Assembly (NCBI GenBank): GCA_041547565.1
Contig: JBFEUI010000021.1
Span: 1-32,725 of the forward strand
Reading direction: 5' to 3'
DNA length: 32,725 nt
Origin: JBFEUI01 sp041547565
GTDB lineage: Bacteria > Pseudomonadota > Gammaproteobacteria > Thiohalomonadales > Thiohalomonadaceae
Numbering within the stretch: position 1 is the first letter of the stretch; every line of letters begins with the position of its first letter. Below the pieces are notes generated by a model. It made no database searches, was not told the DNA's origin, and saw only the letters and a program-made list of their open reading frames with translations. Below are positions 24,814-32,353 of this stretch, piece by piece. Both the position numbers and the translations under genes were made by a program.

Positions 24814-24841
24814 CTGACATCAGGAGGCGAGGGGCTACACT
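24814..24841 (+). promoter_or_regulatory. Weak candidate promoter of the polyphosphate gene cluster
   Basis: CTGACA (24814-24819, five of six) and TACACT (24836-24841, four of six) are 16 bases apart on the plus strand, about 45 bases before the membrane-protein gene. It overlaps the selD promoter region back to back. Confidence 0.3.
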
Positions 24842-24886
24842 TTGCTCTAGGAGGAGAGTTTTGTCGTTCAGCGCCGAGGGAAAAGC

Positions 24887-25255
24887 ATGTCGCTGTTTGT
24901 GATCGCGGTTGGTGTTTTCATCACTGTGATGGCGGGGCTTTTCGTGGTGATGCCGGCACGCATGAGGGCGTTTATGCGCGGCTTTATCAGCAGTCGTCAG
25001 CTGCACTTGGCCGCGATGATCAGGATTATTATCGGCATGATATTTATCCTGCAGGCACCGGATAGTGATCAGCCGACACTGCTGATGCTGCTGGGCCTGT
25101 TGTTTATGCTTGCCGGGGTAATGATACCGGTACTGGGTGTGAAACGGGTGCACTGGCTGAGCAGCTGGTGGCTGGAGAAACCCGAGAGTGTGTTGCGGGG
25201 CTGGGGTGTGTTGGCGTTCGTGTTTGGTTCGATCGTCATCTGGACCGGACTATAG
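24887..25255 (+). CDS. Small polytopic membrane protein, unknown function
   Basis: The 122-residue protein has about four hydrophobic segments: SLFVIAVGVFITVMAGLFVV, then IRIIIGMIFILQ, LLMLLGLLFMLAGVMIPVLG and GWGVLAFVFGSIVIW. A basic stretch (MPARMRAFMRGFISSRQ) lies between the first two. The ATG at 24887 has GGGAAAA just upstream. I recognise no characterised family. It is 39 bases ahead of the SixA-like phosphatase on the same strand and is probably the first gene of the sixA-CHAD unit, which places it in a phosphate or polyphosphate context by association only. Confidence 0.75.
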   Translation: MSLFVIAVGVFITVMAGLFVVMPARMRAFMRGFISSRQLHLAAMIRIIIGMIFILQAPDSDQPTLLMLLGLLFMLAGVMIPVLGVKRVHWLSSWWLEKPESVLRGWGVLAFVFGSIVIWTGL

Positions 25256-25294
25256 CGAAGGAGGATCCCTTAAGCGGGAGATTGGGAAAGTGGA

Positions 25295-25801
25295 ATGGAT
25301 GTGTTGATTGTCAGGCATGCTCGTGCCGAGGAGCGCCGTGATTTTGCACTCTCAGGCAAGCCGGACAGCGAGCGGCCGCTCACTGCGGAAGGGATTGAGC
25401 GCTTTAAAAAGGGAATACCGGGCCTGAAACGCTATGTGCTTGCACTGCACGCGGTGGCAACCAGTCCGTGGCTGCGTGCGCGGCAGACTGCCGCAATCCT
25501 GGCAGGAACCTATGGAATAGAGCCGGAGGAACTGGCGGCGCTGGCACCCCCGCTCGATTTTGACGGGGTGTGTCGCTGGCTTGCATCGCAGCGGGGGGGC
25601 TGTGTTGCGCTGGTCGGCCATGAGCCCGATCTGGGCGAGATGGCGAGCCGTTTTCTGTGTGCACAGAGTGAGGGCTTTATGCCGCTGAAAAAGGGGGGTG
25701 CCTGTCTGATCGGTTTTAACGGTACTCCGCGGACGGGCAGCGGTGAGCTGCGCTGGCTGCTGACGCCGGCCCAGCTGCGCTACATGGAGGCCAAAAAGTG
25801 A
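25295..25801 (+). CDS. sixA: SixA-like histidine phosphatase
   Basis: The 168-residue protein belongs to the histidine phosphatase (phosphoglycerate mutase-like) superfamily. It starts with the RH motif in MDVLIVRHARAEE (Arg7, His8), has SERPLTAEG, VATSPWLRARQTA with its conserved Arg, and the second catalytic His in ALVGHEPDLGEMA. E. coli SixA removes phosphate from histidine phosphotransfer domains and acts on the phosphotransferase system; the substrate here is not known. The ATG at 25295 follows a GGGAAAGTGGA sequence. The stop overlaps the GTG start of the CHAD gene by four bases (GTGA), so the two are translationally coupled. SixA-CHAD pairs hint at a role linked to polyphosphate, which is inference. 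Confidence 0.88.
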   Translation: MDVLIVRHARAEERRDFALSGKPDSERPLTAEGIERFKKGIPGLKRYVLALHAVATSPWLRARQTAAILAGTYGIEPEELAALAPPLDFDGVCRWLASQRGGCVALVGHEPDLGEMASRFLCAQSEGFMPLKKGGACLIGFNGTPRTGSGELRWLLTPAQLRYMEAKK

Positions 25802-26790
25802 GCATGCAGCTGGCCAGCCTGCCTGCCGACCATGCCGTTGCAGTGATCGGCAGGCGGCTGTTCAAGGATGCCGGCAAGGCCCTGCCCCGGGTTCACGATG
25901 CCTCCGATGTCGAGGGGTTGCACGATTTTCGGGTGGCGCTGCGCCGGTTGCGCAGTCTGCTGAAAGCCTATTGGGACGAGTTTGACGGGCGGATTGACAA
26001 GCCGCTCTATCGCCGGCTCAAGTCACTGACCAGCCTGACCAATGCGGCACGGGATACGGAGGTCACTCGGGCGTGGTTGCTCGGTGAGCTGCCGCGGCTC
26101 GGTGCGCGCCAGCGCACGGGGGTACAGTGGTGGCTGAGGCGTCTGGAGGTGAGTCATGCCGAGGCCTATGGGCAGTTGAATAAACGGCTGGATGCGGCCT
26201 TCCGCCGCGTCGCCCGGCCGCTTGATAAAAGGCTCAAACAGCTTGCCGCCTCGCCCCGTTCGCCGCGGCTGTTTGCCGATGCCTGTGCTGTGCAGCTGGA
26301 CGGGCTTGTTGTGCAGTTGATCGAATGGCTCGACGCGGCAAGGCAGTTGGAGGATGAGGTGGCACTGCACCGGGCGCGGATCACCGGCAAGCGCATCCGC
26401 TACCTGCTCAGCCCCCTGGCCAAAGAGGTGGCGGCCTGCGATATCGCGGTGCAGGAGATGACCCGCTTTCAGGACCTGCTTGGCGATATCCATGACTGTT
26501 TTGTGCGTGCCGCAGCCATTCGGGCTGTTCTGCCACAGGCTGCCGGCGAGTGGAGTGAGAGGCTGTGGGAAAACGCGATGGCCGAACAAGGGCGCCTGAG
26601 CGTGGCAGGCTGTGAAGAGGTGTACGGGTTGCTGGCGGTAGGACGGCGCAACCGTGAACTCAGTGAGCGGCTGTTTCGGCGCCTGGAAGAACGCTACCAC
26701 CATGAGCGTGATGATTTCCTGACCATTATGCAGCGGGCCTCACAGGCCCTGCGCGAGACGGGACTGGTCGCAGCACTACAAAGGGCCTAG
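25798..26790 (+). CDS. CHAD domain protein (polyphosphate-binding)
   Basis: The 330-residue all-helical protein carries the CHAD hallmarks. The first repeat is EGLHDFRVALRRLRSLLKAY (His42, Arg45, Arg49, Arg50, Arg52) and the second, near residue 200, is LHRARITGKRIRYLLSPL. These conserved His/Arg/Lys residues line a basic channel that binds polyphosphate in characterised CHAD proteins. There is no CYTH domain fused to it, although CYTH-CHAD fusions are common. The GTG start overlaps the sixA stop (GTGA); an ATG two codons later is possible. It is followed after 105 bases by ppx and faces ppk1 beyond, so it probably targets or senses polyphosphate in the cell. Confidence 0.92.
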   Translation: MSMQLASLPADHAVAVIGRRLFKDAGKALPRVHDASDVEGLHDFRVALRRLRSLLKAYWDEFDGRIDKPLYRRLKSLTSLTNAARDTEVTRAWLLGELPRLGARQRTGVQWWLRRLEVSHAEAYGQLNKRLDAAFRRVARPLDKRLKQLAASPRSPRLFADACAVQLDGLVVQLIEWLDAARQLEDEVALHRARITGKRIRYLLSPLAKEVAACDIAVQEMTRFQDLLGDIHDCFVRAAAIRAVLPQAAGEWSERLWENAMAEQGRLSVAGCEEVYGLLAVGRRNRELSERLFRRLEERYHHERDDFLTIMQRASQALRETGLVAALQRA

Positions 26791-26895
26791 GCGGGCGGCA
26801 GGCCTGTTCCAAAGCGGTTTGCATCACGGTGCTTTTACCCCTGCATCAATTAGGTTTACCCTTGGTTTGTCTGTACCGCTGAAACGAACAGTTTT

Positions 26896-28404
26896 GTGAA
26901 TAACGATAACAATACCGATCTTCCCCTGGATACGGTCGCTGCCATCGACCTCGGTTCCAACAGTTTCCACATGATCGTTGCCCAGCCCGAGGACGGTCAC
27001 CTGCGCATGCTGGACCGTATTCGCGAGCCGGTCCGTCTTGCCGCCGGGCTTGACGAGAAAAACAGGCTTGCCCCCGATGCCCAGCAGCGCGCCCTGGACT
27101 GCCTGCGCATCTTCGGCCAGCGCCTGCAACACCTGCCCCAGGGCAGTGTGCGGGCGGTCGGGACCAATACCCTGCGCAAGGCGCGGGGCAGCGGTGATTT
27201 TCTCGCTGCGGCAAGTGAGGCGCTGGGCCATCCCATAGAGGTGATTTCCGGTGTGGAAGAGGCGCGCATTATCTATCTGGGCGTCTCCCACAGCCTGCCC
27301 CTGATTGAGCAAAACCGACTGGTCGTGGATATCGGCGGTGGCAGCACCGAGGTGATCATCGGGCGCCATTTTGAACCGCTGCGCGTGGAAAGCCTCTACA
27401 TGGGCTGTGTCAGCGCCAGCCGTGCCTACTTCCCCGACGGTGTCATCAGCCGCGAGGGGATGGAACGGGCGCTGCTGGCTGCACGGCAGGAACTGCGTGG
27501 TATCAAGCACGCGTATCGCAGGTTGGGGTGGCGGGAGGCGGTCGGTGCCTCGGGAACCATCAAGGCGGTCGGTGCGGTGGTCACTGCCATGGGCTGGAGC
27601 GACGGGGATATCAGTCATGAGGCGCTGGACCGGCTGGCAGAGGCGCTGGTGGCGGCGGGGCATGTCGACAAGTTGCAGCTTGAAGGGCTGAAGGATGAAC
27701 GCCGTCCGGTGTTGCCCGGTGGCGTGGCGGTATTGAAGGCGGTATTCGATGAGCTGCGTATCGATATGATGCGCGTGTCCGACTGGGCGCTGCGCGAGGG
27801 GCTGGTCTACGATCTGATTGGCCGCATTCGCCACGAGGATGTGCGTGAGCGGACCATCTCAGCGCTGATGCAGCGCTATCATGTCGATGGCCCGCAGGCC
27901 GAGCGGGTTACCCGCACCGCCCTCACGCTGCTCGGCCAGGTGGCTGGGGAGTGGGAGTTGGGCGAGAGCTGCGACAATATGCTGGGCTGGGCGGCGGAAC
28001 TGCATGAGATCGGCCTGGCGATTGCCCACAGCCAGTACCACAAGCATGGCGCTTACCTGCTGGGCAATTCAGATATGCCCGGTTTCTCGCGCGACGAGCA
28101 GCAGCTACTGGCCTTGCTGGTGCGTGGCCACCGGCGCAAGTTTCCGCTTAGCGAGTTCAAGGGATTGGGTGGCGGGCAGCGTAAACGCGTTCAGCGGCTG
28201 TGCGTGCTGTTGCGCCTGGCGGTGCTGTTTCATCGCAGCCGCAGCGAACATGGGGCGCCCGAACTCCAGCTGCGTGCCGACGGCAGCACCCTGCATTTGC
28301 GATTCCCTCCCGGCTGGCTGGAGGCGCACCCGCTGACGCAGGCCGACCTGGAGAGTGAAAATGCCTTCCTGCGCAACGCCAAGTTCCACCTGACTTTCGA
28401 GTGA
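26896..28404 (+). CDS. ppx: Exopolyphosphatase, Ppx/GppA family
   Basis: The 502-residue product belongs to the ASKHA-fold Ppx/GppA family: AAIDLGSNSFHMIVAQ at the N-terminus, TNTLRKARGS, EVISGVEEARIIYLG with the catalytic Glu, and VDIGGGSTEVIIG. The C-terminal HD-like part (LHEIGLAIAHSQYHKHGAYL) matches full-length proteobacterial Ppx (E. coli 513 residues). It releases phosphate from the ends of polyphosphate; GppA activity on pppGpp cannot be excluded by eye. The GTG at 26896 has only a weak ribosome-binding site. It follows the CHAD gene and is convergent with ppk1, with six bases between stop codons. Confidence 0.94.
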   Translation: MNNDNNTDLPLDTVAAIDLGSNSFHMIVAQPEDGHLRMLDRIREPVRLAAGLDEKNRLAPDAQQRALDCLRIFGQRLQHLPQGSVRAVGTNTLRKARGSGDFLAAASEALGHPIEVISGVEEARIIYLGVSHSLPLIEQNRLVVDIGGGSTEVIIGRHFEPLRVESLYMGCVSASRAYFPDGVISREGMERALLAARQELRGIKHAYRRLGWREAVGASGTIKAVGAVVTAMGWSDGDISHEALDRLAEALVAAGHVDKLQLEGLKDERRPVLPGGVAVLKAVFDELRIDMMRVSDWALREGLVYDLIGRIRHEDVRERTISALMQRYHVDGPQAERVTRTALTLLGQVAGEWELGESCDNMLGWAAELHEIGLAIAHSQYHKHGAYLLGNSDMPGFSRDEQQLLALLVRGHRRKFPLSEFKGLGGGQRKRVQRLCVLLRLAVLFHRSRSEHGAPELQLRADGSTLHLRFPPGWLEAHPLTQADLESENAFLRNAKFHLTFE

Positions 28405-28410
28405 CACCGC

Positions 28411-30483
28411 TCAGGGCTTTGCGCTGAGTTCCTGCAACAGGGTCAGCTGTGCCGCCTGTGGCTCGGCATCGCCCGGGCTCATGCGCACGTAGCTGGCGTC
28501 GCTCTGCAACTCCCAGGCCTGTACATTGTCATTCAGGTAGTAGTCCAGTTCCCTGATAACGCGGTTGCGCAGCTTTTTGTGCTCGATCGGAAAACAGGTT
28601 TCGACACGGCGATAGAGGTTGCGGTCCATCCAGTCGGCGCTGGAGCCGAACACCTCCGGTGCACCGTCGTTGAGAAAGTAGTACACCCGGGTGTGCTCGA
28701 GGAAACGGCCGATAATCGAACGCACGCGGATGTTGTCGGACACCCCGGGGATGCCCGGGCGCAGGCAGCAGACACCGCGGATGATGAGATCGATCTCTAC
28801 CCCGGCCTGGGAGGCCGCATAGAGTGCCAGAATCACCTTCTGCTCGGTAATCGAGTTCATCTTGGCGATGATGCGCGCCGGTTTTCCGGCACGCGCATGC
28901 TCGGCCTCGCGTTCGATGCGTTCAACCATTCCCGTCTGCAGGGTGAAGGGCGACTGCAACAGTTTGCCCAGCTTGCTGGAGCGGCCCAGGCTGGTCAGTT
29001 GCATGAACAGCTTGTGTACATCCTCCCCAATCTCGCGGTTGCAGGTCAGCAGGCCGTAGTCGGTGTACAGGCGTGCGGTGCGTGCATGGTAGTTGCCGGT
29101 ACCCAGGTGTATGTAGTGGCGCAATTTGCTCTCTTCGCGCCGCACCACCAGGATCATCTTGGAGTGGGTCTTGTAGCCGACCACGCCGTAGACCACGTGC
29201 GCCCCCGCCTCCTGCAGGCGGTTGGCCAGTGCGATGTTCTCCGCCTCATCAAAGCGGGCGCGCAGCTCCACCACCACGGTGACCTCCTTGCCGGCCCGGG
29301 CCGCCTCGACCAGCGCATTGACCACTGCCGAGTCCGGACCGGTGCGGTAGAGGGTCTGTTTGATGGCCAGTACCTTCGGATCGCTGGCCGCCTGGCGCAG
29401 AAAATCGATCACCGGGACGAAGGACTCGAAGGGGTGGTGCAGCAGGATGTCGCCCTTGCGGATGGTCTGGAAGATATCACTGTCGCGGCTTAGCCGCGCC
29501 GGCAGGCCGGAGGTGAAGGCAGGGAAGGTCAGTTCGGCGCGGTTCACCATGTCGGGCAGGCTCATCAGGCGGTTGAGGTTGACCGGCCCGTTGACGATGT
29601 ACAGGTCCTCCTCGTGCAGGTCGAACTGGTCGAGCAGGAAGGCGGCGATCTCATCAGGGATGTTGTCGGCCGCCTCCAGGCGCACCGCATCGCCGTAGCG
29701 GCGTGACGGCAGTTCGCCCTCCAGTGCGCGCAGCAGGTCGTCGACCTCCTCCTCGTCCACGAACAGGTCGGAGTTGCGGGTAACGCGGAACTGGTAACAG
29801 CCGGTGACCTTCATTCCCGGGAACAGCTGGCCGACATGGGCGTGGATCACCGAGGAGAGGAAGACGAAGTCGTGGGGACCGCTGTTGAACTGCCGCGGCA
29901 ACTGGATCAGGCGCGGCAGGGCGCGCGGGGCCTGCACCACCGCCACGCCGCTGATACGGCCGAAGGCGTCCTTGCCCTCCAGTGAGACAATGAAATTAAG
30001 GCTCTTGTTGAGGATGCGCGGGAAGGGGTGGGCCGGGTCAAGACCGAGGGGGCTGAGCACCGGCATCAGTTCGTTTTCGAAATAGTCCTTGACCCACTTG
30101 GCCTGCTTGGTGTTCCAGTCGCCACGCTTGATAAAGCGGATGTTCTCTTTATCCAGCAGCGGGATCAGTACCTCGTTGAGCACCCGGTACTGCTCGTCCA
30201 CCAGATCATGGGCGCAGCGGCTGATGTGCTCCAGGGTCTCGCTGGCGGACATGTTGTCGGGGCCGGCCTGCACCGACTCCATCACCAGCTTCTGTTTCTG
30301 GCCGGAAACGCGAATCTCGAAAAATTCATCGAGGTTGGAGCTGGAGATACACAGGTAGCGCAAACGCTCCAGCAGCGGCACGGTATCGTCCTTGGCCTGT
30401 TCCAGCACCCTGCGGTTGAATTCCAGCAGGCTCAGTTCACGGTTGATATAGAGTTCGGGCTGTTGCAGATCGATGCTGTCCAT
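28411..30483 (-). CDS. ppk: Polyphosphate kinase 1
   Basis: The enzyme makes polyphosphate from ATP reversibly. From the ATG at 30483 it has 690 residues, close to E. coli Ppk1 (688), and starts DLQQPELYINRELSLLEFNR. Visible blocks are SSNLDEFFEIRVSGQ, HPFESFVPVIDFLRQAA, AIKQTLYRTGPDSAVV, and the phospho-histidine motif HLGTGNYHARTARLYTDYG, then the C-terminal GICCLRPGIPG-like RGVCCLRPGIPGVS and SADWMDRNL. The ATG at 30483 has GGAG seven bases upstream and is preferred over the GTG at 30525, which would add 14 residues of no family character. It is transcribed toward ppx. CsgG-like genes lie upstream on the same strand, 110 bases away. Confidence 0.96.
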   Translation of the reverse strand: MDSIDLQQPELYINRELSLLEFNRRVLEQAKDDTVPLLERLRYLCISSSNLDEFFEIRVSGQKQKLVMESVQAGPDNMSASETLEHISRCAHDLVDEQYRVLNEVLIPLLDKENIRFIKRGDWNTKQAKWVKDYFENELMPVLSPLGLDPAHPFPRILNKSLNFIVSLEGKDAFGRISGVAVVQAPRALPRLIQLPRQFNSGPHDFVFLSSVIHAHVGQLFPGMKVTGCYQFRVTRNSDLFVDEEEVDDLLRALEGELPSRRYGDAVRLEAADNIPDEIAAFLLDQFDLHEEDLYIVNGPVNLNRLMSLPDMVNRAELTFPAFTSGLPARLSRDSDIFQTIRKGDILLHHPFESFVPVIDFLRQAASDPKVLAIKQTLYRTGPDSAVVNALVEAARAGKEVTVVVELRARFDEAENIALANRLQEAGAHVVYGVVGYKTHSKMILVVRREESKLRHYIHLGTGNYHARTARLYTDYGLLTCNREIGEDVHKLFMQLTSLGRSSKLGKLLQSPFTLQTGMVERIEREAEHARAGKPARIIAKMNSITEQKVILALYAASQAGVEIDLIIRGVCCLRPGIPGVSDNIRVRSIIGRFLEHTRVYYFLNDGAPEVFGSSADWMDRNLYRRVETCFPIEHKKLRNRVIRELDYYLNDNVQAWELQSDASYVRMSPGDAEPQAAQLTLLQELSAKP

Positions 30484-30593
30484 TAGTTCTCCGGTGTCCG
30501 GCTCACGTTCGTCACTCGTTTGCACCTGTCCGCCTCGTACGACTCAAACCGTCAGATGCTAATAGGAAAGTATGGCATTTGTGTGAGCGTTCG

Positions 30594-31448
30594 TCAGGGT
30601 GGCCCATTTGCCGGATGGCGCAGGAACTGTGCGGGAGTTCTGACCACGATGGCGCGGGTCGCCTCGACGGTCATGTGCTGTATTGCGCGCTCCACCGGGG
30701 TATTGCGGAACACGCTCAACAGGCCTGGCAGGCGGATGTGTCCACCCGTGGTGAACAGTCCCGCCATGGCGGCGCCGGCCTTCCATGCCTTGCCTTCGAC
30801 TGCCACTGCCGCGAGGATGCGCCCTGTGCTGATCTCGATCAGGCGCAGCTCCATCGCCACGCGGCTGCGGCGGAACTCCAGGTCGATTATCGCCGCGCTG
30901 CGGTTATCGTCGAACAGAATCGGCACCGGGAAGGCAAGGCCCCCCGACTCGCCCATATCAAAGTCGGTGATGGCGCCCACCAGCAGTAGTTCGGCACCCT
31001 CGAGCGTGGCTGCCTGGGAGGATAGATCGAGTTGCTGTTGATCGGCGGCAAGCGCCTGCTCGCTGAACACATCCTGCAGCTGCTCGCGCTCCAGAAGGAT
31101 GTAACGGCCGCTGTTGAACAGCGCTGTGGTCAGCATTTCGCGGATGCCGCCGGCAACATCTCCGGCCTCCAGTTCACTGTCGTCACCGGTGAGCAGCCCG
31201 ACCTTGCAGGCGATGTCGCAGTCGTCCTCTCCGGCGCTTGCATCGATGATGCGTCCGACCACCAGGCGTGCCCTGGGGCCGTCATAGTCCCAGGACTGTA
31301 CCTCGCCGATGGCAGGTGCATCGCCTCCCTGATCCACGGTCGTGCTGCCGCCACAGCCAGTAAGGAGCAGGGGAAGGAAAAGAAGTGCAGTTGCTGCATG
31401 CCGGAGAGTGATGCGATGCTGAGGGGTAGGCGCTACCTCATTGGGCAT
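30594..31448 (-). CDS. CsgG-like outer-membrane lipoprotein (first)
   Basis: The 284-residue product has a lipoprotein signal ending in LLLTGC, with Cys32 as the acylation site. Its body shows CsgG/HfaB-family features: RLVVGRIIDAS, IREMLTTALFNSGRYILLER, EQLQDVFSEQAL, LEGAELLLVGAITDFD, and the C-terminal VAMELRLIEISTGRILAAVA. CsgG forms a nonameric outer-membrane secretion pore for curli; HfaB anchors holdfast. Neither csgA/B/E/F nor hfa genes are visible, so the cargo is unknown. The ATG at 31448 has GGAG 11 bases upstream. It lies 66 bases downstream of a second CsgG-like gene on the same strand; the two share the FN(S/T)xR(Y/F)I(L/V)LER block, suggesting ancient duplication. Confidence 0.8.
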   Translation of the reverse strand: MPNEVAPTPQHRITLRHAATALLFLPLLLTGCGGSTTVDQGGDAPAIGEVQSWDYDGPRARLVVGRIIDASAGEDDCDIACKVGLLTGDDSELEAGDVAGGIREMLTTALFNSGRYILLEREQLQDVFSEQALAADQQQLDLSSQAATLEGAELLLVGAITDFDMGESGGLAFPVPILFDDNRSAAIIDLEFRRSRVAMELRLIEISTGRILAAVAVEGKAWKAGAAMAGLFTTGGHIRLPGLLSVFRNTPVERAIQHMTVEATRAIVVRTPAQFLRHPANGPP

Positions 31449-31514
31449 GGTCTGGGTTGCTCCGCCAGGACAGGATCATTTCTACGTACATGAGGTAAAC
31501 GGTTTATCGGGTGT

Positions 31515-32186
31515 CTAGTTCAGCTTGGTCGTCACGATGTGCTGCACCGCCTTTTCGATACACTGGCGCATGGCCTCTTCCATGGGGGTCTTGGCCCAGG
31601 CGCCGAGGCCGATGGGCAGGACATGGCGGGTGAATACCAGGCCTACCCCGCCGGTCCCGGAGGTGCCTCGCACGGTGGTGGTGTTGACCACCCGGCCGGT
31701 TCTGACGTCGACGATACGCAGGTTGATGCCGACACAAGCCTGCTTGGCGCCAATCAGCAGCAGGGAGCCCCCGGCGCACTCCGGCTCAAATTCGGTGATT
31801 GAGCCGCGTATGATCAGCTCCGCCCCTTCCAGTTCGCCCTTGGGCGCGGCGGTGTCCTGGCGGAAACGGGCTGAGCTGGCCAGATTCTGCTCGCGCATGA
31901 CATCCTTGAGCCGTTCCCGCTCAAGGACGATAAAGCGGTTGGTGTTGAACAGCGAGTCGGCCAGCATGTCGGACAGCCCCTTGCCAAGTCCGCTGGAGCC
32001 CTTGGCCGCCTTGTTGGCGAACGGTTTGACGGCGACACGCCTTTTATCACCGTGGACCGGTTCGGCCATCGCCTGTTCGATGGTCGGGCCACCGTCCGAA
32101 CTGACAACCGTTGCCGAGCTGCAGGCGGTGAGCATCAGGGCAGCAAAAAGTAACGAAATGGAGCGGTTTAGCACACGGCAGGCCAT
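31515..32186 (-). CDS. CsgG-like outer-membrane lipoprotein (second)
   Basis: Read from the ATG at 32186 the product has 223 residues and a lipoprotein signal ending in LMLTAC (Cys22). Several in-frame ATG codons lie upstream; this one was chosen because GAGGA lies eight bases before it and the signal peptide is then of normal length. CsgG-family blocks are clear: VAVKPFANKAAKGSSGLGKG, LSDMLADSLFNTNRFIVLER, ERLKDVMREQNLA, LEGAELIIRGSITEFEPE, and VGINLRIVDVRTGRVVNTTT. It is probably co-transcribed with the first CsgG-like gene. The transmembrane-hairpin region seems to differ between the two paralogues, so they could form one mixed or two separate assemblies. Confidence 0.83.
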   Translation of the reverse strand: MACRVLNRSISLLFAALMLTACSSATVVSSDGGPTIEQAMAEPVHGDKRRVAVKPFANKAAKGSSGLGKGLSDMLADSLFNTNRFIVLERERLKDVMREQNLASSARFRQDTAAPKGELEGAELIIRGSITEFEPECAGGSLLLIGAKQACVGINLRIVDVRTGRVVNTTTVRGTSGTGGVGLVFTRHVLPIGLGAWAKTPMEEAMRQCIEKAVQHIVTTKLN

Positions 32187-32289
32187 GCGGGGCATCCTCA
32201 TCAAGCACATCGGTCTACTGAAAGTAAAGCATATCACGGCGCTGGCGAACACGGTGCGGGCGATACCGCTGTATTTGCTTCCGCCATCT

Positions 32290-32303
32290 ACTCTATATAG
32301 AGT
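32290..32303. promoter_or_regulatory. Perfect 14-base palindrome in a divergent intergenic region
   Basis: ACTCTATATAGAGT is its own reverse complement and lies between the divergent CsgG-like pair and the membrane-protein gene. Its central TATATA may double as a promoter element, although no -35 sits at the ideal distance (TTGCTT at 32275-32280 is only 13 bases away). It looks like a dimeric-regulator operator. Confidence 0.45.
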
Positions 32304-32353
32304 GGTTCGGATAGTGGACTGCTTCACTGGCGCTGGCGAGCAAGGGGGGGACG

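Noticed and set aside
23911..25065. 384-residue plus-strand frame
   Set aside because: Mostly antisense of selD and then out of frame with the small membrane protein gene.
28579..29493. 304-residue plus-strand frame
   Set aside because: Antisense of ppk; no domain features.
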